NCBI GenBank assembly: GCA_002371985.1
Contig: DFHZ01000055.1
Span: forward strand, 550-6,990
DNA from: Ruminococcaceae bacterium UBA3710
Lineage (GTDB): Bacteria; Bacillota; Clostridia; Oscillospirales; Acutalibacteraceae
Length of the DNA stretch: 6,441 nt
Direction of reading: 5' to 3'
In this document: positions 5,801 through 6,441 of the stretch, one piece after another
Layout of the letters: each line of letters opens with the position of its first letter
How positions within the stretch are numbered: the stretch's first letter is position 1
Notes under the pieces: model-generated
The model's input: the letters and a program-made list of their open reading frames with translations, nothing else
The model's database searches: none
Told to the model about the DNA's origin: nothing
Program-made: the position numbers and the translations under genes

Positions 5801-6441
5801 TTACTTAAGTTTTGCATTCAATGCAGCAACTGCACTATCAACCTCGTTCTTTTTAGAAGCAAGCAATCCGTTTATCTGAGCTTTTCCGCTATCATCCACC
5901 ATAATGTAAGTGTTGGAATCTTTGTTAAGATATGCGGTAACAGTTTGATAAAAACTATAATTGATGCCTTCTTTTTCAATAAGCGGAACATAGGTGTTAT
6001 AATAGAAATCTCTGAGAGAATCATTCTTAAACACTTTGATACCTGCTTCCTCATACTTTGAATAATCGAGGAACCATCTGAGAAAATATGCGGCAGCTGA
6101 TGGGTTTTTAGCATTTTTGGCAATACCGTATGCACGATAAACACCAACCTGCTTTGTAGGTTTACCCTGGTATGATGTCGGCATTGGAACTGCCGCAAGT
6201 GCACTATCGTCAAATTTTGAGAAACGACCATTGAACTTGGCTGAATATACATTACCGTCATAAAGACCTACATTACCGTTATTGAAATGTGAATACCACA
6301 TTCCTGTTTCCCAAATTTTTTCTTCTTTAATTGTTGCATAGAACTGATAACCTGCAAGAACATCAGGCGATCCCAAGTTGTTGACGAACTCGCACTTTTC
6401 AGAATCATAAGAAACTACGGGTGTACCAATAGAAGCGGCTA
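5801..6441 (-). CDS. Extracellular solute-binding protein of a sugar-type ABC transporter, C-terminal part
   Basis: The frame is open to the right edge, so 212 C-terminal residues are visible and the N-terminus with its expected lipoprotein signal is missing. The TTG at 6376 is only an internal Leu codon: the frame continues upstream as SYDSEKCEFVNN, typical family sequence, so it is not a start. Supporting segments are NNLGSPDVLAGYQF, the small-residue stretch LAAVPMPTSYQGKPT, and GIAKNAKNPSAAAYFLRWFLDY, which matches the 'G(I/L)(S/P)K.(A/S)KNPEAA..F..WL' pattern of family 1 (SBP_bac_1/8) proteins. It ends with a Lys/Ala-rich helix (ASKKNEVDSAVAALNAKLK). Such proteins bind sugars or oligosaccharides outside the membrane and pass them to the permease. 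Family members usually have about 420-550 residues, so less than half is seen. The ligand cannot be told. Confidence 0.85.
   Translation of the reverse strand, partial: AASIGTPVVSYDSEKCEFVNNLGSPDVLAGYQFYATIKEEKIWETGMWYSHFNNGNVGLYDGNVYSAKFNGRFSKFDDSALAAVPMPTSYQGKPTKQVGVYRAYGIAKNAKNPSAAAYFLRWFLDYSKYEEAGIKVFKNDSLRDFYYNTYVPLIEKEGINYSFYQTVTAYLNKDSNTYIMVDDSGKAQINGLLASKKNEVDSAVAALNAKLK

Noticed and set aside
5872..6261. Minus-strand open frame of 129 codons
   Set aside because: Lies in another frame inside the solute-binding protein gene, whose reading is supported by family motifs.
6374..6376. TTG as start codon of a short 191-residue protein
   Set aside because: The frame continues upstream with typical solute-binding protein sequence up to the window edge, so the gene is simply cut by the window.
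1..6441. CRISPR array, tRNA, rRNA or insertion sequence
   Set aside because: No short regularly spaced repeats, tRNA-like cloverleaf, rRNA sequence, transposase or terminal inverted repeats were seen; nearly all of the window is covered by the three genes.

Overview
The window reads as a piece of a low-GC, Gram-positive, clostridia-like genome (Ruminococcaceae/Lachnospiraceae-type gut or rumen Firmicute). This is inferred from the AT-rich sequence, strong AGGGGGA ribosome-binding sites, a lipobox lipoprotein, a sugar-type ABC solute-binding protein, and a large surface protein that carries InlB-type B-repeats. No marker gene in the window fixes the species.

All real genes are on the minus strand, so transcription runs from right to left. 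At the right edge (5801-6441) lies the C-terminal part of an extracellular solute-binding protein; its N-terminus is outside the window. A 73-base gap follows, holding a 20-bp near-palindrome and a possible -10 box. Next comes a 1680-residue secreted, membrane-anchored protein (685-5727). It has a signal peptide, seven beta-rich modules resembling carbohydrate-binding (CBM4/9-like) jelly rolls, four InlB B-repeat modules, a charged linker, one transmembrane helix and a basic tail. No catalytic domain is visible. After 18 bases the next gene begins (start at 666), encoding a predicted lipoprotein of unknown function that runs off the left edge.

The close spacing and the absence of a visible terminator suggest that at least the giant protein and the lipoprotein are co-transcribed, possibly together with the solute-binding protein. 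A reasonable inference is a cell-surface operon that captures a glycan: the long modular protein would bind polymer at the surface, the solute-binding protein would deliver a soluble sugar to an ABC transporter encoded elsewhere, and the lipoprotein would have an unknown accessory role. The substrate cannot be read from this sequence. The most distinctive features are the alternating architecture of the giant protein and a recent-looking internal duplication (modules C and D) whose similarity changes abruptly part-way through.
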